64,000 bases of DNA, taken from positions 1-64,000 of the forward strand of contig NZ_PGVG01000012.1 of assembly GCF_002795245.1 (NCBI RefSeq), written 5' to 3'. The DNA comes from Bradyrhizobium forestalis. Lineage in GTDB: Bacteria; Pseudomonadota; Alphaproteobacteria; Rhizobiales; Xanthobacteraceae. Below, piece by piece: positions 41,944 to 50,151 of the stretch (position 1 is the stretch's first letter; the number at the start of each line of letters is the position of its first letter). A model generated the notes under the pieces. The model saw only the letters and a list, made by a program, of their open reading frames with translations. It was not told the origin of the DNA and did no database searches. The position numbers were made by a program, and so were the translations under genes.

Positions 41944-42318
41944 CAACAAACCCACCTCGACCAGATCTTCGCAGCGCTCGCCGACCCCACGCGGCGGGCG
42001 ATCGTGATGCGGCTCTGTGCGGGCGAGGCGTCGGTCGGCGAGCTCGCCGATCCCTTCGACATGGCGCTGCCGAGCTTCATGAAGCACATCCGCGTGCTGC
42101 AGACGAGCGGGCTCGTGCTGTCGGAGAAATCCGGCCGCGTGCGCACCTGCCGACTCAGTCCGGATGCGCTCCTCGGCGCGGAGGATTGGTTCCAGCAGCA
42201 GCGCGCGATCTGGGAGGCGCGGCTCGACCGGTTCGAGGCCTATGTGATGAAGCTCAAGAAGGAGAGGGCGGGCGTCAAGCGGCCGTCCCGAACAACCAAA
42301 CGGAAAGGTTCTGAGTGA
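41935..42318 (+). CDS. ArsR-family repressor of the SRPBCC operon
   Basis: The 127-residue winged-helix protein has ALADPTRRAIVMRLCAGEAS, then ELADPFDMALPSFMKHIRVLQTSGLV as the HTH and EKSGRVRTCRLSPDAL as the wing. This ArsR subtype is typically coupled to an SRPBCC/AHSA1 gene. No metal-binding ELCVCDL motif is seen, so the effector is probably not a metal. The C-terminus is basic. Twin operators around its promoter strongly suggest autorepression. The stop overlaps the next start (TGATG). Confidence 0.92.
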   Translation: MANQQTHLDQIFAALADPTRRAIVMRLCAGEASVGELADPFDMALPSFMKHIRVLQTSGLVLSEKSGRVRTCRLSPDALLGAEDWFQQQRAIWEARLDRFEAYVMKLKKERAGVKRPSRTTKRKGSE

Positions 42319-42809
42319 TGACGAGTTCTGCCAATCCCGCTCTGTCGCAATGGTCGCTCGACCGCGAGATCGTGATGTCGCGCGTGATCGACGCGCCGCG
42401 CGATCTGGTGTTCGAGGCGTGGTCCGATCCGAAGCATCTGCCGCAATGGTTCGGGCCGAAGGGATTCAAGGTCGAGACCTTCGAGATCGACGTGCGCGTC
42501 GGCGGCGTCTGGCGCTTCAACATGATCGGTCCCGACGGCACGGTCTATCCGAACCGGATGCGCTTCCGCCGTATCGAGCGGCCGTCGCTGATGGAGATGG
42601 ATCATGGCCTCGACCAGGATGACGATCCCGGCATGTTCCGCTTCACCGTCACCTTTGCCGAGCAGAGCAACGGCAAGACCGTGCTGATGATGCGCCAGCT
42701 GGCTTCAAGCACCGAGCAGCGTGATGGCATGATCGGCTTCGGCGCCGTCGAATATGGCTACCAGACGCTGGACAAGCTGGCTGCGTATGTGGCGGGGATG
42801 AAGGGATGA
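42318..42809 (+). CDS. SRPBCC/AHSA1-domain protein
   Basis: The 163-residue protein has the START-like AHSA1 layout: IVMSRVIDAPRDLVFEAWSD, PKHLPQWFGPKGF, GGVWRFNMIGPDG and a C-terminal GYQTLDKLAAYVAGMKG. Such proteins bind small hydrophobic ligands in a deep cavity. With an ArsR partner they form a common two-gene cassette of unknown effector. Translation is coupled to arsR by overlapping stop and start codons. Confidence 0.9.
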   Translation: MTSSANPALSQWSLDREIVMSRVIDAPRDLVFEAWSDPKHLPQWFGPKGFKVETFEIDVRVGGVWRFNMIGPDGTVYPNRMRFRRIERPSLMEMDHGLDQDDDPGMFRFTVTFAEQSNGKTVLMMRQLASSTEQRDGMIGFGAVEYGYQTLDKLAAYVAGMKG

Positions 42810-42991
42810 ACCAAGCTGATCGTTCGGGGATCGATGCTTCGCTACTCGCGCTCTGCGCCGCTGGCATGCCGGAGGCCAAGGCACCGCTCGAGACATCGTT
42901 GAAGGAAGAGCAACGCATGGCCGCCTGGATCGACTCCAATGTCGAGAAGGTGACCATGGAGTACCTGACGCATCAGCGCCAGGCAGCGTAG
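42806..42991 (+). CDS. Short protein resembling a DUF892 (YciE) C-terminal end
   Basis: The 61-residue frame starts with an ATGA overlap on the SRPBCC stop. Its body APLETSLKEEQRMAAWIDSN followed by VEKVTMEYLTHQRQ matches the last helix of ferritin-like DUF892 proteins (LL..tL.EEk.ma.wi...). A full protein is about 160 residues, so only the final helix region remains. It could be a truncated remnant or a small functional helical peptide; the coupling suggests that it is translated. Confidence 0.55.
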   Translation: MNQADRSGIDASLLALCAAGMPEAKAPLETSLKEEQRMAAWIDSNVEKVTMEYLTHQRQAA

Positions 42992-43025
42992 TTTTTCGTG
43001 TTCCTCGCCGATTCTTCGCCGATCG

Positions 43026-43056
43026 AACCACCGGCGCGCCATGGCAGCCGGTGGTT
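43026..43056 (+). terminator. Stem-loop after the DUF892-like gene
   Basis: AACCACCGGC and GCCGGTGGTT form a 10-bp stem with an 11-base loop, followed by TACG. The T-run is weak, so the stem may mainly protect the message end. Confidence 0.5.
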
Positions 43057-43124
43057 TACGCGCTCCCGGTCCAGTCGCGCGCTCGCGCGGTAGGAACCAT
43101 CGCTGCCCTCCGGCTTTGGCAGTG

Positions 43125-43391
43125 ATGGCGCACATCATCTTCAGCGACGACCGCAATCCCGCCGGGGAACAGGCTTACGAGATCGCCTGGGACTTTCTCG
43201 TGCGTACGGGCGCCATCTGCGACGAATTCGAGGCCTGCGTGTTCCTGGCGCACCGTATCTCCATGATGGTCGAGGAGGGGCAGACGAACCGGATCCGCAT
43301 GGCCAACCGCGCGATCTCCGAATACCAGCACCATGTCGACGAACGCGACGACTTGATCCGCAGCGGCGGCCGCCGTGCTGGAAGGCATTGA
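43125..43391 (+). CDS. Small conserved hypothetical protein
   Basis: The 88-residue protein (MAHIIFSDDRNPAGEQAYEI) is mostly helical, with FLVRTGAICDEFEACVFLAH and HRISMMVEEGQTNRIRMANR. No motif or membrane segment is visible. I recognise it only as a recurrent Bradyrhizobium hypothetical family. The start is the ATG whose context follows the spacer; a longer frame begins at 43041. The function is unknown. Confidence 0.68.
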   Translation: MAHIIFSDDRNPAGEQAYEIAWDFLVRTGAICDEFEACVFLAHRISMMVEEGQTNRIRMANRAISEYQHHVDERDDLIRSGGRRAGRH

Positions 43392-43418
43392 GCGCCAATC
43401 AGCGTGCCTTTCGCCGCC

Positions 43419-44642
43419 TCATTCCCTGGCCTCGTCCGTCACGATGTCGCCAAGCTTCTGCCAGCGCACGCCGTCGAACTGCACCATCTGGAACTGCTTG
43501 TTGACGCGATAGTCGGTCGGCGTGGTCGTGACCGAAATCCCCGGCAGCGTCAGGTCGAGTTCGACGTTCTTGAGGCTGGCCGCCTGTCGCATGACGTTGT
43601 CGCGGGTGAGATCGTCGCCGCACTGCTGCAGCACCTGCACCAGCAGCTGGGCGGTGATGTAGCCGTAGACGTTCAGGTTCGATTCCTTGTCGCCGTCGGG
43701 ATAGTACTTGGCCATGAAGGCGAGGTAGCGCTTCATGCCAGGGTCGTCCTTCCATTCGGGGTCGGCGGCATCCTTGACATAGCCGACGCTGACCACGCCC
43801 TTGGCGTTGTCGAGCCCCGCGGGCTTCAGCACGGCGCTGACCGAGGAGGCGTTGATGTCGATGATGTGCAGCGGCTTCCAGCCGATCTCGGCGACTTTCT
43901 TGATCGCCTGGGCCGCCTGCTTCGGCGTCGTGGCGCTGAACAGCACGTCGGCACCCGCATCCTTCAACCGCAGGATCTGCGAGTCGATCGTCGGCTCGGT
44001 GATTTCGTAGGACGTCTCGGCCACGACCATGTTCGCCTTGTCGCCGAGGCCGGCTTTCAGGCCGGCGAGATAATCCTTGCCGAGGTCGTCGTTCTGGTAG
44101 AGCACGCCGATCCTGGCATTCGGATATTTCTTCAGGAGGTACTGCGCGTAGATCCGCCCCTCGACGAGGTAGGAAGGGTTGAACCCCATGGTCCAGGGAA
44201 AGTTCTTCGGATCGGTGAAGCGCGCCGCGCCGGTCGCGGCGAAGAGCTGGGGGATCTTCCTGGCGTTGAGATATTTCTGCACGGCGACGTTCGGCGCGGT
44301 GCCGATGATCTGGAACGTCAGCAGCACCTCGTCGCTTTCGACCAGCCGGCGGGTCTGCTCCACGGTCTTCGGCGGCGAATAGGCATCGTCGTACTGGATC
44401 AGCTCGACCTTGCGGCCGTTCACGCCGCCCTGGTCGTTGATCATCCTCATATAGGCGGCCTGAGTCTTGCCGATCACGGCGTAGGCCGAGGCCGGGCCGC
44501 TGAGCGGCACGGTCTGACCAACCTTGATCGCGGTGTCGGACGCGCCAGGGTCGTACTTCTTCTGCGCCTGTGCTGCCGCGCTCGACAGCACGAGGAGCAG
44601 CGCGGAAGCTGCGATGCGTTTGAGAAGAAGAATGCTTTTCAT
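43419..44642 (-). CDS. ABC transporter substrate-binding protein (LivJ/branched-chain amino-acid type)
   Basis: The 407-residue protein has a signal peptide (MKSILLLKRIAASALLLVLS) and the periplasmic-binding fold of LivJ-like proteins: IKVGQTVPLSGPASAYAVIG, MINDQGGVNGRKVELIQYDD, YSPPKTVEQTRRLVESDEV and IGVLYQNDDLGKDYLAGLKA. Members of this branch often bind aromatic or other organic acids rather than amino acids. It is the last gene of the IclR-CaiB-Bug operon. No permease or ATPase genes are in the window. Confidence 0.9.
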   Translation of the reverse strand: MKSILLLKRIAASALLLVLSSAAAQAQKKYDPGASDTAIKVGQTVPLSGPASAYAVIGKTQAAYMRMINDQGGVNGRKVELIQYDDAYSPPKTVEQTRRLVESDEVLLTFQIIGTAPNVAVQKYLNARKIPQLFAATGAARFTDPKNFPWTMGFNPSYLVEGRIYAQYLLKKYPNARIGVLYQNDDLGKDYLAGLKAGLGDKANMVVAETSYEITEPTIDSQILRLKDAGADVLFSATTPKQAAQAIKKVAEIGWKPLHIIDINASSVSAVLKPAGLDNAKGVVSVGYVKDAADPEWKDDPGMKRYLAFMAKYYPDGDKESNLNVYGYITAQLLVQVLQQCGDDLTRDNVMRQAASLKNVELDLTLPGISVTTTPTDYRVNKQFQMVQFDGVRWQKLGDIVTDEARE

Positions 44643-44661
44643 GGCCGGTCCCTCCCGCTCG

Positions 44662-45648
44662 CTATTCGCCCTTGAGACCGGCGTCGCGGATCAACTTGGT
44701 CCACTTCTGCGTCTCGGCGTCGATGAACTGGCCGAACTCGGCCGCGGTGCCGGCACGCACTTCGAGGCCTTGGGCGGTCAGCTTGTCCTTGATTGCAGGT
44801 TCGGCGAGCGCGCGCAGAACTTCGGCCTGGAGCTTGTCGATGATCGCGCGCGGCGTCGTGGACGGCGCCATGAAGCCGTACCAGCCGGCGGCAGCCACGT
44901 TGGGAAAGCCCTGCTCGCGCAGCGTCGGCGCCTGCGCGTAGAGCGCGCTGCGCTCGGCCGAGGCGACGCCGAGCACGGTGAACTTGCCGCTCTGGATGTA
45001 GGGCAGGGCGGTCGGCAGCGCCGTCAGCGTGGCATCGACGCGTCCGGCGAGCAGCTCGGTGTAGGAAGCCGCATCGCCCCGGAACGGAATGTTCAGACCC
45101 TTGACGCCGGCATCGCGGAACAGAAGCTCTCCGGCAAGGTGCGGCTGCGAGCCGGCGCCGGGAGAGGCGAAGGTCAGCCCATCCGGCTTCGATTTGCCGT
45201 AGGCGATCAATTCGGGGAGCGTCTTGAACGGCGCGTCGGCACTGATGATGAGGAACAGCGGCGCGATCACTACCATCGCGACCGGCTGCAGATCCTTGCG
45301 GTCATAGGTCAGCTTGCCGAACAGCGCCTCGGCGGTGGCGTAGGGGGCCGCGACGTAAAGGATCGTATAGCCGTCGCCCGGCGCATGCGCGACCATGTCG
45401 TTGGCGATGCGCGTGCCGGCACCCGGCTTGTTTTCGACGATGAACTGCTGACGCAGGCTGCGGCCGAACTCTTCGGCGAGCAGGCGCAGCGAGATGTCGT
45501 TGGAGCCGCCGGGCCCGTAGGGCGAGATCAGCCGCACCATGCGCGACGGCCATGCATCCTCGGCCTGGGCCGTCAGACCCGAGCCGGCGGCCAGGCTGCC
45601 TGCGATTGTGCCCAGCAGGGTTCGGCGTGTGACTTCGAGCGATGCCAC
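44662..45648 (-). CDS. Bug-type tripartite tricarboxylate transporter substrate-binding protein
   Basis: The 328-residue protein has a leader (RRTLLGTIAGSLAAGSGL) with a twin-Arg, then the Bug signature WPSRMVRLISPYGPGGSNDI, LAEEFGRSLRQQFIVENKPG and GAGTRIANDMVAHAPGDGYT. Bug proteins capture carboxylates in the periplasm and deliver them to TctAB-like permeases, or act as sensors. There are no tctA/tctB genes nearby. It follows the CoA-transferase gene in the operon, so it may import the acid that is then activated. Confidence 0.92.
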   Translation of the reverse strand: MASLEVTRRTLLGTIAGSLAAGSGLTAQAEDAWPSRMVRLISPYGPGGSNDISLRLLAEEFGRSLRQQFIVENKPGAGTRIANDMVAHAPGDGYTILYVAAPYATAEALFGKLTYDRKDLQPVAMVVIAPLFLIISADAPFKTLPELIAYGKSKPDGLTFASPGAGSQPHLAGELLFRDAGVKGLNIPFRGDAASYTELLAGRVDATLTALPTALPYIQSGKFTVLGVASAERSALYAQAPTLREQGFPNVAAAGWYGFMAPSTTPRAIIDKLQAEVLRALAEPAIKDKLTAQGLEVRAGTAAEFGQFIDAETQKWTKLIRDAGLKGE

Positions 45649-45691
45649 TGTTTTCTTCCTCCCATTTTTATTGTTGGTCTTCTTGTTACGT

Positions 45692-46888
45692 TCAGATCAC
45701 CTTTCGCTCGGTGAGCCGATCGATCTCCTTGTCCGAAAGGCCGAGCCAGGTTCGGAAGACCTCGTCATTGTCCTGGCCGACATCACCGGCGGCGTGACGC
45801 ATTTGCGCGGGATCGACGGTGAAGCGCGGGACGACATTGGTCATGGCGACGGTCCCAAAATCCCGGTCGGCCACGCGGGTGATCACCTCGCGCGCCCTTA
45901 CTTGCGGATCGTCGGCGATCTGATCGATCGAATAGATCGGGGCGAGCGTTCCCTGCGCGGCGTTGAAGCTCGTGAGGACCTCGTCGAGGGGATGCGCGGC
46001 GCACCAGACCGCGAAGATCTCGTTGAGTTCGGCGGCGTGCTTGACGCGCTGGTCATTGGTGGCGAAGCGCGGATCCTCGACCAGGTCGGGACGTCCGATC
46101 GCCCGGCAATTCGCTGCAAAGAGGGCGTTGGTCGAACCCGCGAGCGTCACCCAATGATCGTCGCTGGTGCGAAACACGGCGGCCGGCGCCGAATAGCCGT
46201 TGGCGTTGCCGATGCGGCTGCGAACGGCGCCGAGCTGGTCGTATTCGATGGCGAGCACGTCGAGCAGGCGGAAGGTGGCTTCGGTGAGTGCGAGATCGAT
46301 CTCCTCGCCGGGAGCGCCGGGGTCGCGTGCCCGCTTCCACAGCGCTGCCAGCACGCCGACGGCGCCGAACAGGCCGCCGATCGAATCCCCGATTGGGTAT
46401 CCGGGATGGGTCGGCTCGCCCTCGCTCTCGCCGGTGATGTAAGTCAGTCCGCCCATGGCCTCGAAGATGCGGGCGAAGCCGGGCCGCTCGCGATAGGGGC
46501 CGTTCTGCCCGAAGGCGGTGGCGCGCAGAATCACGAGGCGCGGCTGGATCGACCACAGCACCTCCTTAGGAAGGCCCCAGCGATCCAGCGTTCCCGGACG
46601 AAAATTCTCGATCAGCACGTCGAAGCGTGGAAGCAGCTGCTTGAACAGCGCAAGCCCTTCCGGCATGCGCAGATCGAGCGTGGCAAACTTCTTGTTGCGG
46701 TTGGCGGCCTTCCACCACAGCGGCTTGCCGTTCTTGAACGGCGGAAACGACCGCACGCCGTCGCCGTGCCCGGGCATCTCGATCTTGAGCACGTCCGCGC
46801 CGTAGTCGGCCAGCAGCGTGGCAGCGAACGGCGCGGCGATGATCGTCGCGATGTCGAGAACCTTCAGTCCTTCGAGCGGCCCAGCCAT
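45692..46888 (-). CDS. CaiB/BaiF (class III) CoA-transferase
   Basis: The 398-residue enzyme opens LEGLKVLDIATIIAAPFAAT and contains NRNKKFATLDLRMPEG, DVLIENFRPGTLDRWGL and the catalytic Asp168 in GYPIGDSIGGLFGA. Class III enzymes move CoA between carboxylic acids through an aspartyl-CoA anhydride. With the two binding proteins downstream and the IclR gene one base upstream, it probably activates an imported acid. The start (MAGPLEGLKV) is placed right after the IclR stop; the longer frame is a shadow. Confidence 0.92.
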   Translation of the reverse strand: MAGPLEGLKVLDIATIIAAPFAATLLADYGADVLKIEMPGHGDGVRSFPPFKNGKPLWWKAANRNKKFATLDLRMPEGLALFKQLLPRFDVLIENFRPGTLDRWGLPKEVLWSIQPRLVILRATAFGQNGPYRERPGFARIFEAMGGLTYITGESEGEPTHPGYPIGDSIGGLFGAVGVLAALWKRARDPGAPGEEIDLALTEATFRLLDVLAIEYDQLGAVRSRIGNANGYSAPAAVFRTSDDHWVTLAGSTNALFAANCRAIGRPDLVEDPRFATNDQRVKHAAELNEIFAVWCAAHPLDEVLTSFNAAQGTLAPIYSIDQIADDPQVRAREVITRVADRDFGTVAMTNVVPRFTVDPAQMRHAAGDVGQDNDEVFRTWLGLSDKEIDRLTERKVI

Positions 46889-46889
46889 A

Positions 46890-47777
46890 TCATTTTCCGG
46901 CGCTTGTGATTTTCTTGGTCTTGCGCGGCGTCGTCGTGAGCTCGGCCTGCCCGACGATGGCGCGGATGCTGTCGGCGAGCGCCGCGATGCGCGGACCGAT
47001 CTCGCCCTCGAGCTGCCCTGGCTGGAGCCGGAAGGCGGGGATGCCGCAATTGATCGAGAACGACTGCTTCGATTCGCTCGCATGAAACAGCGGCGCGGCG
47101 ACGGCATGGATCGAGGCCATGTACTCGCCCCAGCAGGTGCAGAAGCCACGGCTTTTGCATTGCGCGATCCCGGCGCGGTATTTGTCGCGGACCGCCGACC
47201 ACAGCCCGGCATCCTCGGCGGCGATATTCCGTTCCAGCCGGTCTGCATCGGCCGGCGGCAAGGTCGCCGCCGCGGCGCGGCCCATGGCGGTCATCACGAC
47301 GGGAATGGGCATGCCGATGTCGGGCACGTGCGGGCCGACATCACCGGAGCGCGCGGTCTCGACATAGATCATCGAGGTGGCATCGAGCAGGCCGATCGAC
47401 ACCGTGCCGCGGACGCTGTGCGCCAGCTCCTGCATCATCGGCCGCGCCACTTGGCGGAATTGCATTCCGGCGAGCAGAGGATGCGCCATCCGCAGCGCCC
47501 GCGCACCGACGCGGTACTTCGCCCGCTCGGCGTCGTAGCGGAGGTAGCCGAGCTCGGCCAGCGTATGGGTCAGCCTCGCCACCGTCGGCCGCGGGATGCC
47601 GGTCAATGTCGACAGCTCCATGTTGCCCAGCAGCGTGCTCCCAGCCTTGAAGGCCTCGAGCACGACGAGCCCTTTTGCCAGCGTGGTGGCGAAAGCGGCG
47701 TCGTCGGTGCTCTCCGCCAGCACTGCTGCGGCGGAGGAGAGCGGATGTCGCGGTTTGGATGAGTCAGTTGGAGCCAT
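46890..47777 (-). CDS. IclR-family transcriptional regulator
   Basis: The 295-residue protein has an N-terminal winged helix (about 28-90: LVVLEAFKAGSTLLGNMELS, TGIPRPTVARLTHTLAELGY) and a GAF-like effector domain with GVARP-type features (GTVSIGLLDATSMIYVETAR, MTAMGRAAAATLPPADADRL). Its stop is followed one base later by the CoA-transferase start, so it is in the operon it probably controls. A palindromic site at 47838-47854 lies upstream. Confidence 0.92.
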   Translation of the reverse strand: MAPTDSSKPRHPLSSAAAVLAESTDDAAFATTLAKGLVVLEAFKAGSTLLGNMELSTLTGIPRPTVARLTHTLAELGYLRYDAERAKYRVGARALRMAHPLLAGMQFRQVARPMMQELAHSVRGTVSIGLLDATSMIYVETARSGDVGPHVPDIGMPIPVVMTAMGRAAAATLPPADADRLERNIAAEDAGLWSAVRDKYRAGIAQCKSRGFCTCWGEYMASIHAVAAPLFHASESKQSFSINCGIPAFRLQPGQLEGEIGPRIAALADSIRAIVGQAELTTTPRKTKKITSAGK

Positions 47778-47837
47778 TCCCGAATATCAGACGGGAGCAA
47801 TCCAAATGTCCAATAGATTCGACGAAAGAGCAAAAAT

Positions 47838-47854
47838 TGTCCGATATGTGGACA
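47838..47854. promoter_or_regulatory. Candidate IclR operator
   Basis: TGTCC-GATATGT-GGACA is a 17-base palindrome with perfect 5-base arms in the divergent spacer of the IclR and membrane-protein genes. A second TGTCC half lies at 47807-47811, 31 bases away. This layout suits an IclR dimer-of-dimers, but the match is inferred from position only. Confidence 0.5.
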
Positions 47855-47953
47855 CAGCTGCGCGGCGGCGTTTTCCCTGAGGGCGGCCGCAGAACGACTG
47901 GGCACACAGATTTTTGTCGTGATTGCATGCCGTTCTGTGACAGGATTATTACG

Positions 47954-48832
47954 ATGGCATGTCAGGTCGATAATTTTGCGGAGCGGTTCATGTTGCAGTG
48001 GCAGGCGCGGTCAAATCCCCTCGCGTGGTGGTGGGGATCCCTCACGCTCGTGAGCAGCGCCAATATTCTCGTCTGGTTCATGCTCTATCGCGAGTTCTAT
48101 CCGACGCCTTCGGGCAGCCTCAGTGGCGGCTCGGACATCGGGCTGATGCTGCTGCTGTGCGCCGGCTATGTGTTCGGCTGCGCCTTCCGTTCGGTGCTGC
48201 CGCGCGCCGACGTGCAGCGCATCTGCCTGTTCGACACCTGGCTCTCCAGCGTCTTCGTCGGACGCTCGGTTGCGACCGTGGCCGAGGTCTGCTTCGCCGC
48301 GCAATGGGCCATCATCCTGCATCAGCTCGGCACCATGACCGGCGCCGAGACGGCGGTGAACGTCGCGTGGGTGATCGTCCCGGTGATCATCATCGCCGAG
48401 TGCTTCTCCTGGTACGCGGTGGTCACCACCAATTATCTCTACAACGCGATCGAGAATTCGCTGTGGGCGGTGACCTTCTTCCTCGCCGGCATCGCGCTGT
48501 GCCGCCTGATGCCGGAATTCCAGGGCGTGGTGCGCTGGGCGCTGATCGCGGGCATCGTCGGCATTGCCTGCTTCCTGGCCTTCCTCGTCACGGTCGACGT
48601 GCCGATGTATCTCAGCCGCTGGCGGGCAGGGCACGCCGAGGGCGGCAGGTTCTTGGGCCTGCTCGAAGGCCTGCATGACGTCGCGACGCGCTGGGTGGTG
48701 ACCCACGACATCGCGCATTGGAAGGGCGAGCTGACCTGGATGTTCCTGTATTTCAGTGCAGCTGTGTGGTCGAGCCTCGCGCTCTGCGCGCTCTACGCCA
48801 TGGAAGGGTATCTCACGCGGTATCTGGCCTGA
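47954..48832 (+). CDS. Polytopic membrane protein of unknown function
   Basis: The 292-residue protein has about seven or eight hydrophobic segments, including WWWGSLTLVSSANILVWFML, IGLMLLLCAGYVFGCAFRSV, VAWVIVPVIIIAECFSWYAV and WALIAGIVGIACFLAFLVTV. I do not recognise its family. A polar loop HDVATRWVVTHDIAHWKGEL with several His residues lies before the last helix and could bind metal. It is divergent from the IclR operon. The start at 47954 (MACQVDNFAERF) is the first ATG before the first helix. It may be an integral enzyme or transporter. Confidence 0.72.
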   Translation: MACQVDNFAERFMLQWQARSNPLAWWWGSLTLVSSANILVWFMLYREFYPTPSGSLSGGSDIGLMLLLCAGYVFGCAFRSVLPRADVQRICLFDTWLSSVFVGRSVATVAEVCFAAQWAIILHQLGTMTGAETAVNVAWVIVPVIIIAECFSWYAVVTTNYLYNAIENSLWAVTFFLAGIALCRLMPEFQGVVRWALIAGIVGIACFLAFLVTVDVPMYLSRWRAGHAEGGRFLGLLEGLHDVATRWVVTHDIAHWKGELTWMFLYFSAAVWSSLALCALYAMEGYLTRYLA

Positions 48833-48850
48833 CGGTCAGATTCTTGTTTC

Positions 48851-48900
48851 GACGCGTTTTCCTGGCGCGAAGCGGTATCCACTTCGCTTGAAAACGCTCT
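48851..48900. repeat. Dispersed GCGTTTTC...GAAAACGC inverted repeat at a gene end
   Basis: Arms GCGTTTTC (48854) and GAAAACGC (48890) enclose inner arms GCGAAG and CTTCGC. I recall GAAAACGCGTC/AGAGCGTTTTC as a very frequent alphaproteobacterial repeat. It overlaps the stop codon of the binding-protein gene, as the other dispersed repeat does at 40211, and is likely its terminator. Confidence 0.65.
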
Positions 48901-50110
48901 ACTTGCCGACCAGGCTGCACTTGCTGCGGTCGAGCGGACGGAAGGCCTGGTCGGGCGGGATCGTCGCGACCAGCTTGACGAAATCCCACGGGCCTCTGGA
49001 TTCTTCGGGCGTCTTGACCTGCACCAGGTAGAGATCGTGCACCATGCGCTGATCCTCGCGGATGCGGCCGTTGGGCGTATACGCATCCGACACCGGCGTC
49101 GCCCTCATCTTGGCCATGACGGAGGCGCTGTCGTCCGAGTCGGTGTCCTTGACGGCTTGCAGATAATGGCGCACGGCGGAATAGACGCCGGCCTGGATCT
49201 GCGACGGCATCGCCTTGCGACGGGCATAGAAAGCATCGGAGAATTTCCGCGCCGCAGGCGAGACGTCCTCGAAGAACGAGGTGACGATGAGATCGCCGCG
49301 CGTCGCCTTCAAGCCCACGGCCTCGATATCCACGTTCTGGAACGACATCGGCACGATCTTGATGCCCTGATCGGCGAGCCCGAATTCCTCGGCCTGCTTG
49401 ATTGCGGTGGCGTTGTCGCCGGCAACGTTGATGGCCAGGATCTTGGCGCCCGACGACTGCGCCTGAAGCAGGAATGAGCTGTAGTCGGGCGTGCCGAGCT
49501 GGGCCTTCACGCTGCCGGCAACCTTGCCGCCGAGCGCGGCGATGCGGTCGCGCGCGGTCGCCTCGATCGAATGTCCGAACGCGTAATCGCCGGTGACGAA
49601 GAACCACGGCTCCTTGCTGGTCTGCATGATGCCGGAGACCACGGCGGTCGCGGTGGAATAGGCGTCCTGGGTCCATTGCACGCTGGTCGGGGCGCACGCT
49701 TCATCAGTGAGCTGGTTTGCTCCGGCGCCGGAGATGAGAAATATCTTGCCGTTGCCGCGCACGAGCTCCTGCACCGCCAGCGCGGCGCCGGAGCTGCCGC
49801 CGTCGGCGATCGCCTGGACACCGTCGCTGAACCACTTTCGCGCGAGCGAGGCCGCAAGGTCCGGCTTGTTCTGATGGTCGGCCTGCAAGATCTCGATCGG
49901 CTTGCCGTTGATCTTGCCGCCGAACTCCTCCGCCGCCATCCGCGCCGCCTCGACCGAGCCCGGACCCATGGCGGTCGCAAACACACCGTTCATGTCGGTG
50001 AGGACGCCGATGCGGATCGCATCGCCCTTGATTTCGGCCCGCGCAGCGGAGCCCGCGAGCGCGAGTGCCATCAGCAGGGTGGCGGCGGAGGTGGTGCGGG
50101 TCGTGCCCAT
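48899..50110 (-). CDS. ABC transporter substrate-binding protein (LivJ type) of the aromatic cluster
   Basis: The 403-residue protein has a signal peptide (TLLMALALAGSAARA) and the LivJ-like features IRIGVLTDMNGVFATAMGPG, AAEEFGGKINGKPIEILQAD, LISGAGANQLTDEACAPTSV and FFVTGDYAFGHSIEATARDR. This branch commonly binds aromatic or dicarboxylic compounds. It is the last gene of a three-gene run with the hydrolase and hydroxylase, which suggests that it captures the substrate of that route. No permease genes are present. The start is MGTTRTTSAATLL. Confidence 0.9.
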   Translation of the reverse strand: MGTTRTTSAATLLMALALAGSAARAEIKGDAIRIGVLTDMNGVFATAMGPGSVEAARMAAEEFGGKINGKPIEILQADHQNKPDLAASLARKWFSDGVQAIADGGSSGAALAVQELVRGNGKIFLISGAGANQLTDEACAPTSVQWTQDAYSTATAVVSGIMQTSKEPWFFVTGDYAFGHSIEATARDRIAALGGKVAGSVKAQLGTPDYSSFLLQAQSSGAKILAINVAGDNATAIKQAEEFGLADQGIKIVPMSFQNVDIEAVGLKATRGDLIVTSFFEDVSPAARKFSDAFYARRKAMPSQIQAGVYSAVRHYLQAVKDTDSDDSASVMAKMRATPVSDAYTPNGRIREDQRMVHDLYLVQVKTPEESRGPWDFVKLVATIPPDQAFRPLDRSKCSLVGK

Positions 50111-50151
50111 GGCGTTTCCTGAGTTTATCGTTGATTGATCGGTCTTGACGG

